Part shown: positions 31,892-40,219 of the stretch, in pieces
How the letters are laid out: every line of letters begins with the position of its first letter
How positions within the stretch are numbered: the first letter of the stretch is position 1
Source of the DNA: Streptomyces flaveolus
Lineage (GTDB): Bacteria; Actinomycetota; Actinomycetes; Streptomycetales; Streptomycetaceae
NCBI RefSeq assembly: GCF_014648815.1
Contig: NZ_BMRV01000004.1
Span: 372,001-436,000 of the forward strand
Length of the DNA stretch: 64,000 nt
Reading direction: 5' to 3'
Notes under the pieces: model-generated
Databases searched by the model: none
What the model was told of the DNA's origin: nothing
The model's input: only the letters and a program-made list of their open reading frames with translations
Made by a program: the position numbers and the translations under genes

Positions 31892-34300
31892 TCAACGGTC
31901 CACTCTCTCACCCGTGCCGGACGGGTCGGCGTTTTCCGCTGCGGTGTCCGGCGCCGGGTCACTCGGCTGCTCCGGGTCGCCTGCCCGGGAGCCTTCCTCG
32001 GACTCCGTGAGACGCGCCTCCGGGGCACCGGGGTTCTCCGGGGCATCGGGGTTCTCAGGACCGTCCTCGCCGCCGTCGGTTTCCTGGTCCTCGCCGGAAT
32101 CGCCCTGGTCGGCCGCACGGGCGGCGGCCCGCTTGCGCTGCGTGTACATCCGAAAACCGGCGAGGACGAGGAGCAGGACACCGCCGCCGATGACCAGCAT
32201 GACCGTGGCCGTGATCTCGGTGACCTTCACGTCGAACGTGACCGCCTTGCCGTACGGCCGTCCGTCCATCGTGTACAGCTGGGCGATCACCGTGGCCCGG
32301 CCGTTGGCGTTGGCGGACGTGGTGAACTTCACCGACTGGCTGTGGCCCCCGGAGACGGATACCGGCTGCTCCTGATAGGCCGCGCCGTCGATCTCCAGGC
32401 GCGTCGGGTTCGTCGAGGTGAGCCGCAGCACCAGGGGGCCGACATCCTGCACCAGGTTGTTCTGCACCGTCACGGGAATCGTGGCGCTGCGGCCGGACAG
32501 CTTCGTCTCCGACTTGTCGATCAGTCTGACCCGGCCGGTCAGCCCGTCGAGGTACGAGCGCACGCCGGCGCGGAACGATTCCGCCTCGGTGGCCCGGCCC
32601 CGCCAGGACGCGGACATCTCCCGGTTCAGGGCCCGCCCGAAGGGCGTCACCACCCGGGACGGGTCCGACAGGACGACCTTGAAGTTGTCGAGCTTGTCCT
32701 GGGTCTGCGCGATCTCCGTGAACGCCGACCGGGGCAGTTCCTTCTTGCGCAGCGCCGAGGGATACGAGGAGGCACCCGGCACCTTGGTGGTGGCGTCGGG
32801 GTCGGGCTTGGCCGCAGCGGCGTCCGTCAGCTTCTGGGACTGCGACCAGGTGCCGTCCTGGAGTGCCCTCAGCGCCTCGGCCATCGCACGGGCCTGACTG
32901 CCGGAGGGAGTGCGCTGCGGGGCGACGACGATGCTGCGCTGCTTGCCGGTCTGAAGGCCCAGCGTCAGGCTCTGGGCGAGGAACCGCTGCACCGCGAGCG
33001 TGGACGAGGACGCCTTCGCGAGGTCGCCCTCGAACGCCGTGGACAGCCGGGCGTCCGCGACGACGGCGGTGATCCCGCCGCCGATGGGACGCGCGGCCGA
33101 CGGGGTGTACGACAGGCCGTTGGTCTCCTGGAGGCTGTCACTGCGGGCGATCACCTTGTCGGCGCCCGCCGAGGTGGCGACCTTGACGATCGACCGGTCG
33201 ACTGCGCCCTCCACGGGCCAGGCGAAGTCCGTGTTCGGTTTCACGTGGAGGATCGGAGGGACCGTGTTGTCGACGACGTCCGTGGCTTCCTTCAGTTGGC
33301 TCAGCGAACCGGCGGTGTCCGTGCCGTTGTGGGCCAGGGAGGCCAGGTCGGGGTCGGCGAAGGGCAGGGCGACGACTTCCTTGTCGGTCACCGCGTCCTG
33401 GAGGTCGGCGAGCCACTGCTTGGCGACCTCCTGATGGGTGCCGCGTACGGTGTCGTCCCCGTTGCGGACCCGGTAGCTGCCCGTCATCGCGTCGACGGAG
33501 GCGAGCAGATCCGGGTCGACCACCCAGGTGACGTCGAGGTCCTTGCCCAGCGCGACCATCTGGTTCAGGCGGCCTCCGGGAGAGATCTCCTTGGCCAGGT
33601 CGTCGTTGAGGAAGACCGGCGTCTGCTCCTCGTTCGGCCCCGTCTCGGCGGCCATGTGGGTGGTCGAGACGAGGGGCCAGAGATACGTCGTCTTGGTCTT
33701 CGGGTCGGCCGCCTCGGGCTTCCAGGGCAGGAAGGTGCGCTGGATGCCGAGGACCTGCTCCCACGGCTCTGCCGAGGTCTGCCCGGAGAGCGAGACGGCG
33801 AATTCGTAGACGCCGTCCTCGCCGAGGTCCAGGTCGCCGACCGGGACGGAGATGTTGAAGTGCTCGGCGACGCCGGGGGCGAGCTGGGAGAACTTCGCCG
33901 TGTACTTGTCGTCGATCTCCGGAGGGACGGATCCCGACAGGTCGGTGCCGTCCTTGGCGACGGCGTCGACGGACGAGCGGGTATTGATCTCGGAGCCCAC
34001 ACGCAGTCCGACATGGGCCTTGGTGACCGGCTGCTTGCCGTTGTTGGTCACGGTGCCGGACACCGTCACCGTGTCCCCCGCGGTCGGGGCTGACGGGGTG
34101 AGCGAGTCGACGGCGACGGCCACCGTGCCGGAGTCCGAGTCGGCCTTCGCGGTCGCCTGCCCGTCGGCGTACGCGGAGCCGGAGGGCAGCTGAACCAGGC
34201 CGGTCAGCAGGGGCGCACCGGCGAGCAGTGCCGCGGTGCGCCGGAGCCACCGGCGGGCAGGTGAGGGACTGGTCCCCTGGAAGTCTGCCGCCTCGGCCAC
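31892..34300 (-). CDS. large secreted membrane-anchored protein (DUF6049 family)
   Basis: 802 residues from GTG (MAEAADFQGTS...) with GAGGGACGG upstream; the frame extends to 34399 without a better start. A signal peptide is seen in RRWLRRTAALLAGAPLLTGLV ending near SAYADG. The long extracytoplasmic part includes an Ig-like stretch (AGDTVTVSGTVTNNGKQPVTKAH) and later a CARDB/NPCBM-like beta region (TIPVTVQNNLVQDVGPLVLRL). One C-terminal helix (VMLVIGGGVLLLVLAGF) is followed by a basic cytosolic tail RKRAAARAADQ. It sits 43 bases upstream of murJ on the same strand, so likely co-transcribed; in other actinobacteria a similar protein also neighbours mviN. Function unknown, probably cell-wall related. 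Confidence 0.8.
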   Translation of the reverse strand: MAEAADFQGTSPSPARRWLRRTAALLAGAPLLTGLVQLPSGSAYADGQATAKADSDSGTVAVAVDSLTPSAPTAGDTVTVSGTVTNNGKQPVTKAHVGLRVGSEINTRSSVDAVAKDGTDLSGSVPPEIDDKYTAKFSQLAPGVAEHFNISVPVGDLDLGEDGVYEFAVSLSGQTSAEPWEQVLGIQRTFLPWKPEAADPKTKTTYLWPLVSTTHMAAETGPNEEQTPVFLNDDLAKEISPGGRLNQMVALGKDLDVTWVVDPDLLASVDAMTGSYRVRNGDDTVRGTHQEVAKQWLADLQDAVTDKEVVALPFADPDLASLAHNGTDTAGSLSQLKEATDVVDNTVPPILHVKPNTDFAWPVEGAVDRSIVKVATSAGADKVIARSDSLQETNGLSYTPSAARPIGGGITAVVADARLSTAFEGDLAKASSSTLAVQRFLAQSLTLGLQTGKQRSIVVAPQRTPSGSQARAMAEALRALQDGTWSQSQKLTDAAAAKPDPDATTKVPGASSYPSALRKKELPRSAFTEIAQTQDKLDNFKVVLSDPSRVVTPFGRALNREMSASWRGRATEAESFRAGVRSYLDGLTGRVRLIDKSETKLSGRSATIPVTVQNNLVQDVGPLVLRLTSTNPTRLEIDGAAYQEQPVSVSGGHSQSVKFTTSANANGRATVIAQLYTMDGRPYGKAVTFDVKVTEITATVMLVIGGGVLLLVLAGFRMYTQRKRAAARAADQGDSGEDQETDGGEDGPENPDAPENPGAPEARLTESEEGSRAGDPEQPSDPAPDTAAENADPSGTGERVDR

Positions 34301-34527
34301 GCGCTTGCCCGTCCCTCGTCGTGTCAGTGGTCGTCGGAATGTGCGTCCACGCATGGTAACGATGCGCGCCGAGGGGAAGTGCCGCGGAGTACGCCACAAG
34401 ATCCGTCGCGACGCGGGCCGCCCCGTATGTGCGCCTATATAGAGGAGCGGGCCGACAAAGGCGGGCGGCCGGGTGCACGGACAACGGAGGCGACCGGGTC
34501 CGCCCGGGCCACGTACCCTGTTCTGTT

Positions 34528-35973
34528 GTGCCGAACGCCAACGAAGTCAACCCCAGTGCCATGAGTCAGGCGCAGCCTCGCGCGGTGAGTGAACCGCTGC
34601 GGGTAGCGCCTGTCGCCGACGACCTCGCCCGCCGTTTCCAGGAAGCCGGGTTCTCTCTCGCCCTGGTCGGCGGCTCGGTCCGGGACGCGTTGCTCGGCCG
34701 GCTCGGCAACGACCTGGACTTCACGACCGATGCCCGGCCTCAGGACGTACTCAAGATCGTGCGGCCGTGGGCGGACGCCGTCTGGGAGGTCGGGATCGCG
34801 TTCGGCACGGTCGGGGCGCAGAAGGACGGTTTCCAGATCGAGGTGACCACCTATCGGTCGGAGGCGTACGACCGCACGTCGCGCAAGCCGGAGGTGTCGT
34901 ACGGCGACTCCATCGAGGAGGATCTCGTCCGGCGGGACTTCACGGTGAACGCCATGGCCGTCGCGCTGCCGGAGAAGAAGTTCATCGACCCGCACGGCGG
35001 ACTCGACGACCTCGCGGCCCGTGTGCTGCGCACTCCCGGCACGCCCGAGGAGTCGTTCTCGGACGATCCGCTCCGGATGATGCGGGCCGCGCGCTTCGCC
35101 GCCCAGCTGGACTTCACGGTGGCCCCCGAGGTCGTCGCGGCCATGAAGGACATGGCCGGGCGGATCGACATCGTCTCCGCCGAGCGGGTCCGGGACGAGC
35201 TGAACAAGCTGATCCTCTCCGCTCACCCGCGCAAGGGACTGACCCTGCTCGTGGACAGCGGCATCGCCGAGCGTGTCCTGCCCGAGCTGCCCGCCCTGCG
35301 TCTGGAGAGGGACGAGCACCACCGGCACAAGGACGTCTACGACCACACGCTCATCGTCCTGGAGCAGGCGATGGCCCTGGAGACCGAAGGCCCCGACCTG
35401 GTCCTCCGGCTCGCCGCCCTGCTGCACGACATCGGCAAGCCGCGCACGCGCCGGTTCGAGAAGGACGGCCGGGTCTCGTTCCACCACCACGAGGTGGTGG
35501 GGGCCAAGATGACGAAGAAGCGCATGACCGCGCTCAAGTACTCCAACGACCTGGTGAAGGACGTCTCGCGCCTGGTCGAGCTGCACCTGCGCTTCCACGG
35601 TTACGGCACGGGCGAGTGGACGGACTCGGCGGTCCGCCGCTATGTCCGGGACGCCGGCCCGTTGCTCGACCGTCTCCACAAGCTGACGCGCTCGGACTGC
35701 ACGACCCGCAACAAGCGCAAGGCTGCCGCGCTCTCGCGGGCGTACGACGGGCTGGAGGAGCGGATCGAGAAGCTCCAGGAGCAGGAGGAGCTGGACGCCA
35801 TCCGCCCGGATCTGGACGGCAACCAGGTCATGGAGATCCTGGGTGTCCGGCCGGGGCCGGTTGTCGGTCAGGCGTACAAGTACCTGCTGGAGCTCCGCCT
35901 GGAGAACGGGCCCATGGGGCACGAGGCCGCGGTCGCGGCGCTCAAGAAGTGGTGGGCCGACCAGGAGTCGTGA
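34528..35973 (+). CDS. pcnA: CCA tRNA nucleotidyltransferase
   Basis: 481 residues from GTG (MPNANEVNPSAM...). No Shine-Dalgarno precedes it, but a TACCCT box lies 10 bases upstream, so the mRNA may be leaderless; an ATG at 34561 also lacks a ribosome site. It adds or repairs the 3' CCA of tRNAs. The nucleotidyltransferase motif is LVGGSVRDALLGRLGNDLDF with the catalytic DLDF, followed by RRDFTVNAMAVAL and the ERVRDELNKL helix. A C-terminal HD domain is present (LRLAALLHDIGKP). Divergent from the DUF6049 gene. Confidence 0.94.
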   Translation: MPNANEVNPSAMSQAQPRAVSEPLRVAPVADDLARRFQEAGFSLALVGGSVRDALLGRLGNDLDFTTDARPQDVLKIVRPWADAVWEVGIAFGTVGAQKDGFQIEVTTYRSEAYDRTSRKPEVSYGDSIEEDLVRRDFTVNAMAVALPEKKFIDPHGGLDDLAARVLRTPGTPEESFSDDPLRMMRAARFAAQLDFTVAPEVVAAMKDMAGRIDIVSAERVRDELNKLILSAHPRKGLTLLVDSGIAERVLPELPALRLERDEHHRHKDVYDHTLIVLEQAMALETEGPDLVLRLAALLHDIGKPRTRRFEKDGRVSFHHHEVVGAKMTKKRMTALKYSNDLVKDVSRLVELHLRFHGYGTGEWTDSAVRRYVRDAGPLLDRLHKLTRSDCTTRNKRKAAALSRAYDGLEERIEKLQEQEELDAIRPDLDGNQVMEILGVRPGPVVGQAYKYLLELRLENGPMGHEAAVAALKKWWADQES

Positions 35974-35991
35974 GCCGTGGAACCACGTCAC

Positions 35992-36005
35992 GTTTCACGT
36001 GAAAC
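35992..36005. other. parS site (perfect)
   Basis: GTTTCACGTGAAAC, 18 bases after the pcnA stop and 40 bases (centre to centre) from the next parS. Confidence 0.9.
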
Positions 36006-36022
36006 ATGACCTGGGCAGACGA

Positions 36023-36054
36023 AGGGGCGGTGTTTCACGTGAAACACCGCCCCT
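36023..36054. terminator. parS within a 32-bp perfect palindrome (possible terminator)
   Basis: Both arms of parS 36032-36045 (GTTTCACGTGAAAC) are extended by AGGGGCGGT / ACCGCCCCT, giving an unbroken 32-bp palindrome between convergent pcnA and the LppU-like gene. In RNA it would form a strong hairpin, so it may serve both ParB loading and transcript termination. Confidence 0.7.
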
Positions 36055-36076
36055 CACGGCATATGAGGCGTCTGCC

Positions 36077-36601
36077 TTACTTCTTGTAGTCCTTCAGGCA
36101 GAGCAGGAAGTCCTTGCCGTCACCGCTCTCGGTGTAGACGTACTGGAAGTCCTTGGCCTCGGCCTCACACTTGCTCTGGGCCATCGTGTCGGTGAGGAAC
36201 GAGCCCTCGATCTTGGCCAGCACCTCGTACTGGGCCTTCGCGTCCGCGCAGTCGACGACCTCGAGGTCCGGGTCGTTGTCATTGGTGCTGCCGCGGTGCA
36301 TGCAGTCCCCGACCGCCGCCGTGTTGGCGTCGTCGCGGCTGGCCAGGTAACCGCCGACGGCCACGCCGACGACGATCACGGCGATGACGATGTTCTTGAT
36401 CGTCTTGAAGCTGACCTTGCGCTGGGCCGGCTGCGGGGGAACCGGCGCGTACGGTGCACCCTGCTGGGGGAAGCCGGGCTGACCGGGCTGCTGCGGGAAG
36501 CCCGGCTGCCCCTGCGCGAAGGGGTTCTGCCCCTGGGGCTGCTGCGGGGCCTGCGGCTGGCCCTGCGCGAATGGGTTGCCTTGGGGCGGCGGAGTAGACA
36601 C
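36077..36601 (-). CDS. LppU/SCO3897 family membrane protein
   Basis: 174 residues from GTG (MSTPPPQGNPFAQG) with AGGGGGACC upstream; the longer frame to 36757 is rejected. The N-terminal ~65 residues are Pro/Gln/Gly repeats (NPFAQGQP appears twice, GFPQQ twice). One membrane helix (IVIAVIVVGVAVGGYLAS) follows, then an extracytoplasmic domain with four cysteines (GDCMHRG, VVDCADAKAQYEVL, SKCEAEA, LLCLKDYKK), probably two disulfides. The family is known by the S. coelicolor locus name and by mycobacterial LppU; role unknown. A similar layout is common among actinobacterial DUF4190-type proteins. Confidence 0.85.
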   Translation of the reverse strand: MSTPPPQGNPFAQGQPQAPQQPQGQNPFAQGQPGFPQQPGQPGFPQQGAPYAPVPPQPAQRKVSFKTIKNIVIAVIVVGVAVGGYLASRDDANTAAVGDCMHRGSTNDNDPDLEVVDCADAKAQYEVLAKIEGSFLTDTMAQSKCEAEAKDFQYVYTESGDGKDFLLCLKDYKK

Positions 36602-36669
36602 TGGGGGTCCCCCTAAACATGGGTGCATGACGCGAACATGGCGCGAGTAAGACGCACGTAAGTTACCGG

Positions 36670-36701
36670 GCCCCACCGACATCTCTGTAGCCCGGTGGGG
36701 C
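36670..36701 (-). terminator. terminator after the MFS gene
   Basis: A 9-bp stem GCCCCACCG / CGGTGGGGC with a 14-base loop, 21 bases past the MFS stop codon on the minus strand. Confidence 0.65.
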
Positions 36702-36722
36702 TCTGTGGCATTGATGTGACAC

Positions 36723-37985
36723 TTACTGGCCGTCAAACCGGGCCATAGCGACCGCAACCGCTCCGTAGACAGCGGCGACGGTGGCGACCAGCGGCACCGA
36801 CCGGCCGTCCGGCGGCAGCATCAGCGCGGCCACCCCCGCGGCGCCGACGAAGGCGACGTTGAACAGCACGTCGTAAACGGAGAAGATCCGGCCACGGAAG
36901 GCGTCGTCGACCGACGACTGCACGATCGTGTCGGTCGCGATCTTCGAACCCTGGGTCGTCAGTCCCAGCACGAACGCCGCGGCGAGCAGGGGCGCGGTGG
37001 CGAACGGCAGCCCGAGAGCCGGGACCAGCACCGCGGCGATCCCCGCGCACACGGCCATCCAGCGGCCGGGACCGAGCCGCCCGGCCGCCCAGGGGGTGAT
37101 CACCGCCGCGGCGAAGAAGCCGGCGCCGGAGACCCCCAGGGCCAGACCCAGCAGTGCGAGCCCCTCGTCCGTGTCCGACGTCAGGGCGTACCGGCACAGC
37201 ATCAGCAGGAGGACGAGCAGGGCGCCGTAGCAGAACCGCATCAGCGTCATGCCGGCGAGCGCCCAGGCCGCTCCCCGGCGCGCGGGCGCGAGGAGATGGC
37301 GTACTCCGGCTACCAGGTCCCGGGCCGTGCCGGCGAGCGCCGACGCGAGATGCGGCCGCACCAGTGCCCGGTCGGGTCCCAGCAGTTCCGCCGCCATCCG
37401 CAGCGACGCGAGCGCACCGCACAGGTACAGGGTGGCCCCGAGCAGCACCACGGCGGCGTCGGAGTCCGCGACCACGAGGCGCACGACGAAGGCCAGACCG
37501 CCGCCGGCCGTCGCCGCGAGGGTGCCCGCCGTCGGGGAGAGCGAGTTCGCGATCACCAAGCGTTCCGCGTCGACTACGCGTGGCAGCGACGCGGACAGGC
37601 CCGCGAGGACGAAGCGGTTGACGGCGGTGACGCACAGGGCGGAGACGTAGAAGAGCCAGTCCGGGACGGAGGCGACCATCAGCACCGCGGTCACCGAGGC
37701 GAGCAGGGCGCGCAGCAGATTGCCGTACAGAAAGACCTGGCGGCGGCGCCAGCGGTCCAGCAGGACGCCGGCGAAGGGACCCACCAGCGAGTACGGGAGC
37801 AGCAGGACCGCCATCGCGGAGGCGATCGCGGCGGCCGAGGTCTGCTTCTCCGGTGAGAAGACGACGTAGGTGGCGAGCGCGACCTGGTAGACGCCGTCGG
37901 CGCCCTGAGAGAGCAGGCGTACGACGAGCAGGCGCCGGAACCCCTTCAGGCGCAGCAGGACGCGCAGGTCACGGACGACGGCCAT
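36723..37985 (-). CDS. MFS transporter
   Basis: 420 residues from ATG (MAVVRDLRVLLRLKGFRRLL); a GTG-like start five codons earlier is possible. Eleven to twelve hydrophobic segments are visible. The first MFS signature region is LVGPFAGVLLDRWRRRQVFLYGNLLRA (motif A: G-x-x-x-D-R-x-x-R-R). The architecture resembles enterobactin-exporter or drug-efflux-like (DHA3) permeases. Substrate unknown. It lies downstream of ino1 with a terminator between, so probably a separate unit. Confidence 0.85.
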   Translation of the reverse strand: MAVVRDLRVLLRLKGFRRLLVVRLLSQGADGVYQVALATYVVFSPEKQTSAAAIASAMAVLLLPYSLVGPFAGVLLDRWRRRQVFLYGNLLRALLASVTAVLMVASVPDWLFYVSALCVTAVNRFVLAGLSASLPRVVDAERLVIANSLSPTAGTLAATAGGGLAFVVRLVVADSDAAVVLLGATLYLCGALASLRMAAELLGPDRALVRPHLASALAGTARDLVAGVRHLLAPARRGAAWALAGMTLMRFCYGALLVLLLMLCRYALTSDTDEGLALLGLALGVSGAGFFAAAVITPWAAGRLGPGRWMAVCAGIAAVLVPALGLPFATAPLLAAAFVLGLTTQGSKIATDTIVQSSVDDAFRGRIFSVYDVLFNVAFVGAAGVAALMLPPDGRSVPLVATVAAVYGAVAVAMARFDGQ

Positions 37986-38006
37986 GGGGCACAGCCTCAC
38001 ATACGC

Positions 38007-38040
38007 GAAGGTCCCCGGGTCGTCCGACCCAGGGACCTTC
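38007..38040 (-). terminator. ino1 terminator
   Basis: A 16-bp inverted repeat with one mismatch (GAAGGTCCCCGGGTCG / CGACCCAGGGACCTTC), 22 bases beyond the ino1 stop codon. Confidence 0.75.
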
Positions 38041-38062
38041 AGCGGACTTCAGCCGGGCGCGC

Positions 38063-39145
38063 TCAGCGCTCGACCTCGCCCTTGATGAACTTCTCGACGT
38101 TCTCGCGGGCCTGGTCGTCGAAGTACTGGACCGGCGGGGACTTCATGAAGTAGCTCGACGCCGACAGGATCGGGCCGCCGATGCCGCGGTCCTTGGCGAT
38201 CTTCGCGGCGCGCAGGGCGTCGATGATGACGCCGGCCGAGTTCGGGGAGTCCCAGACCTCGAGCTTGTACTCCAGGTTCAGCGGGACGTCGCCGAACGCG
38301 CGGCCCTCGAGGCGGACGTAGGCCCACTTGCGGTCGTCCAGCCAGGCCACGTAGTCGGACGGGCCGATGTGGACGTTCTTCTCGCCCATGTCCCGGTCGG
38401 GGATCTGGGACGTGACGGCCTGCGTCTTGGAGATCTTCTTGGACTCGAGGCGGTCACGCTCGAGCATGTTCTTGAAGTCCATGTTGCCGCCGACGTTCAG
38501 CTGCATCGTGCGGTCCAGGATGACGCCCCGGTCCTCGAACAGCTTCGCCATCACGCGGTGCGTGATGGTGGCGCCGACCTGCGACTTGATGTCGTCACCG
38601 ACGATCGGCACACCGGCCTCGGTGAACTTGTCCGCCCACTCCTTGGTACCGGCGATGAAGACCGGGAGGGCGTTGACGAAGGCGACCTTGGCGTCGATGG
38701 CGCACTGGGCGTAGTACTTCGCCGCGTCCTCGGAGCCGACGGGCAGGTAGCAGACGAGGACGTCGACCTGCTTGTCCTTGAGGACCTGGACGACGTCGAC
38801 CGGGGCCTCGGCGGACTCCTCGATGGTCTCCCGGTAGTACTTGCCGAGACCGTCGAGCGTGTGGCCGCGCTGGACCTGGACGCCGCTGTTCGGCACGTCG
38901 CAGATCTTGATGGTGTTGTTCTCGGAGGCGCCGATGGCGTCCGCGAGGTCCAGGCCGACCTTCTTGGCGTCCACGTCGAAGGCGGCGACGAACTCGATGT
39001 CACGGACGTGGTAGTCGCCGAACTGGACGTGCATCAGGCCCGGGACCTTGGCCGCCGGGTCGGCGTCCTTGTAGTACTCGACGCCCTGCACCAGCGATGC
39101 GGCGCAGTTGCCCACACCGACGATGGCTACGCGAACCGAACCCAT
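38063..39145 (-). CDS. ino1: inositol-3-phosphate synthase
   Basis: 360 residues from ATG ([19 protein letters not shown]) with AGGGAGC upstream; the frame runs 16 codons further. It turns glucose-6-phosphate into myo-inositol-3-phosphate, the precursor of mycothiol and phosphatidylinositol. Visible are the NAD motif [12 protein letters not shown], the [14 protein letters not shown] region ([18 protein letters not shown]) and the lysine/aspartate-rich core [22 protein letters not shown]. Actinobacterial short form. The PadR gene 44 bases upstream on the same strand suggests co-transcription and regulation. Mycothiol links this gene to the redox theme of sigM-trxBA. Confidence 0.96.
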   Translation of the reverse strand: MGSVRVAIVGVGNCAASLVQGVEYYKDADPAAKVPGLMHVQFGDYHVRDIEFVAAFDVDAKKVGLDLADAIGASENNTIKICDVPNSGVQVQRGHTLDGLGKYYRETIEESAEAPVDVVQVLKDKQVDVLVCYLPVGSEDAAKYYAQCAIDAKVAFVNALPVFIAGTKEWADKFTEAGVPIVGDDIKSQVGATITHRVMAKLFEDRGVILDRTMQLNVGGNMDFKNMLERDRLESKKISKTQAVTSQIPDRDMGEKNVHIGPSDYVAWLDDRKWAYVRLEGRAFGDVPLNLEYKLEVWDSPNSAGVIIDALRAAKIAKDRGIGGPILSASSYFMKSPPVQYFDDQARENVEKFIKGEVER

Positions 39146-39189
39146 TCCGGTTGCTCCCTGTGTGTACGAGTGAGGCCCTGACTGGGCGC

Positions 39190-39867
39190 TCACGTGGCGG
39201 TGTCGCCGGGCGTATCCGGCCGGGGGTCGTCCCCCGGCCGGGGCAGGCCGCCCGTCGCTCCAGATGTCGTGTCCTGTTGAGCGGTCCCCTCGGCGGCGGA
39301 ACCTCGCAGGTCCCGCCCCGCCCGCTCGCTCTCGATGAGCTCGTTCAGCCAGCGCACTTCGCGCTCCACGGACTCCATTCCGTGGCGCTGGAGCTCAAGC
39401 GTGTAGTCGTCGAGGCGCTCCCGGGTGCGGGCCAGGGAGGCCCCCATCTTCTCCAGGCGCTCCTCGAGCCGGCTGCGCCGGCCTTCGAGCACGCGCATGC
39501 GCACGTCACGCGACGTCTGCCCGAAGAACGCGAAGCGAGCGGCGAAGGTCTCGTCCTCGTACGCGTCGGGGCCGGTCTGCGAGAGGAGCTGCTCGAAGTG
39601 ATCCTTACCGTCGGCCGTCAACCGGTAGACGATCTTGGCGCGCCGCCCGGTGAGAGAGGCGGCGGTTTCGTCGACGTTCCCCGGCTCTTCGATCAACCAG
39701 CCGTTGGCGACCAGCGTCTTGAGGCAGGGGTACAGCGTCCCGTAGCTGAACGCCCGGAACACACCGAGTGACGTGTTGAGCCGCTTGCGCAGCTCGTAGC
39801 CGTGCATCGGGGATTCGCGGAGCAGGCCGAGTACGGCGAACTCGAGGATGCCGGAACGCCGGCTCAT
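39190..39867 (-). CDS. PadR family transcriptional regulator
   Basis: 225 residues from ATG with AGAGGAGG upstream. The PadR winged helix is at the N terminus ([26 protein letters not shown], then [19 protein letters not shown]). The C-terminal part (about 95-190) is a coiled-coil dimerisation region of the Vir/AphA-like type. It precedes ino1 in an apparent operon, so probably controls inositol or mycothiol supply; the ligand is unknown. An inverted repeat upstream could be its operator. Confidence 0.92.
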   Translation of the reverse strand: MSRRSGILEFAVLGLLRESPMHGYELRKRLNTSLGVFRAFSYGTLYPCLKTLVANGWLIEEPGNVDETAASLTGRRAKIVYRLTADGKDHFEQLLSQTGPDAYEDETFAARFAFFGQTSRDVRMRVLEGRRSRLEERLEKMGASLARTRERLDDYTLELQRHGMESVEREVRWLNELIESERAGRDLRGSAAEGTAQQDTTSGATGGLPRPGDDPRPDTPGDTAT

Positions 39868-39897
39868 CGTCGCCTCCTCTCGTCCTTATGCCGCGCT

Positions 39898-39918
39898 GAT
39901 GTATCGGCTCGATACATC
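39898..39918. promoter_or_regulatory. inverted repeat upstream of padR-ino1 (candidate PadR operator)
   Basis: A perfect 9-bp inverted repeat GATGTATCG / CGATACATC separated by GCT, 31 bases before the padR ATG. It contains the ATGT...ACAT ends typical of PadR operators, although spacing (11) differs from the usual 8. Confidence 0.6.
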
Positions 39919-40072
39919 ACGACGATAGAACGACCTTCCGCATGCGACAAGGGGTGCGGTGGTGAACGGGATCACATCCACGTTTCCTCGTGAGCAAGTT
40001 GCCTGATTTGAGGTGAACTTCGGACCTCGGGGGTTTTGGGGATGCGTAGTCTGTGCGCCATGCAAACTGCCG

Positions 40073-40098
40073 GGAACCGTGTGACGCGTGGGGGCGTC
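40073..40098 (+). promoter_or_regulatory. candidate ECF-type promoter before the PBP gene
   Basis: GGAAC (40073-40077) and CGTC (40095-40098) with a 17-base spacer, resembling ECF (SigE-like) -35/-10 elements, with a leader of about 115 bases to the start codon. The rest of the 39919-40219 gap holds no gene I can see. Confidence 0.3.
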
Positions 40099-40219
40099 CT
40101 CGTCCCCGGTGCAGTACGGGTGAATGCGGTAGGGGCCGCATCCGTACTTCGGGGGGACCGGAAACCAGCCGCCTTTTCCAGGCGCGCAAAGGTGCGCCTG
40201 CCCGAGGAGTAGTCGTTCG

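Noticed and set aside
33239..33252. GGTTTCACGTGGAG within the DUF6049 gene, resembling parS
   Set aside because: Only the left half matches; the right arm has several mismatches.
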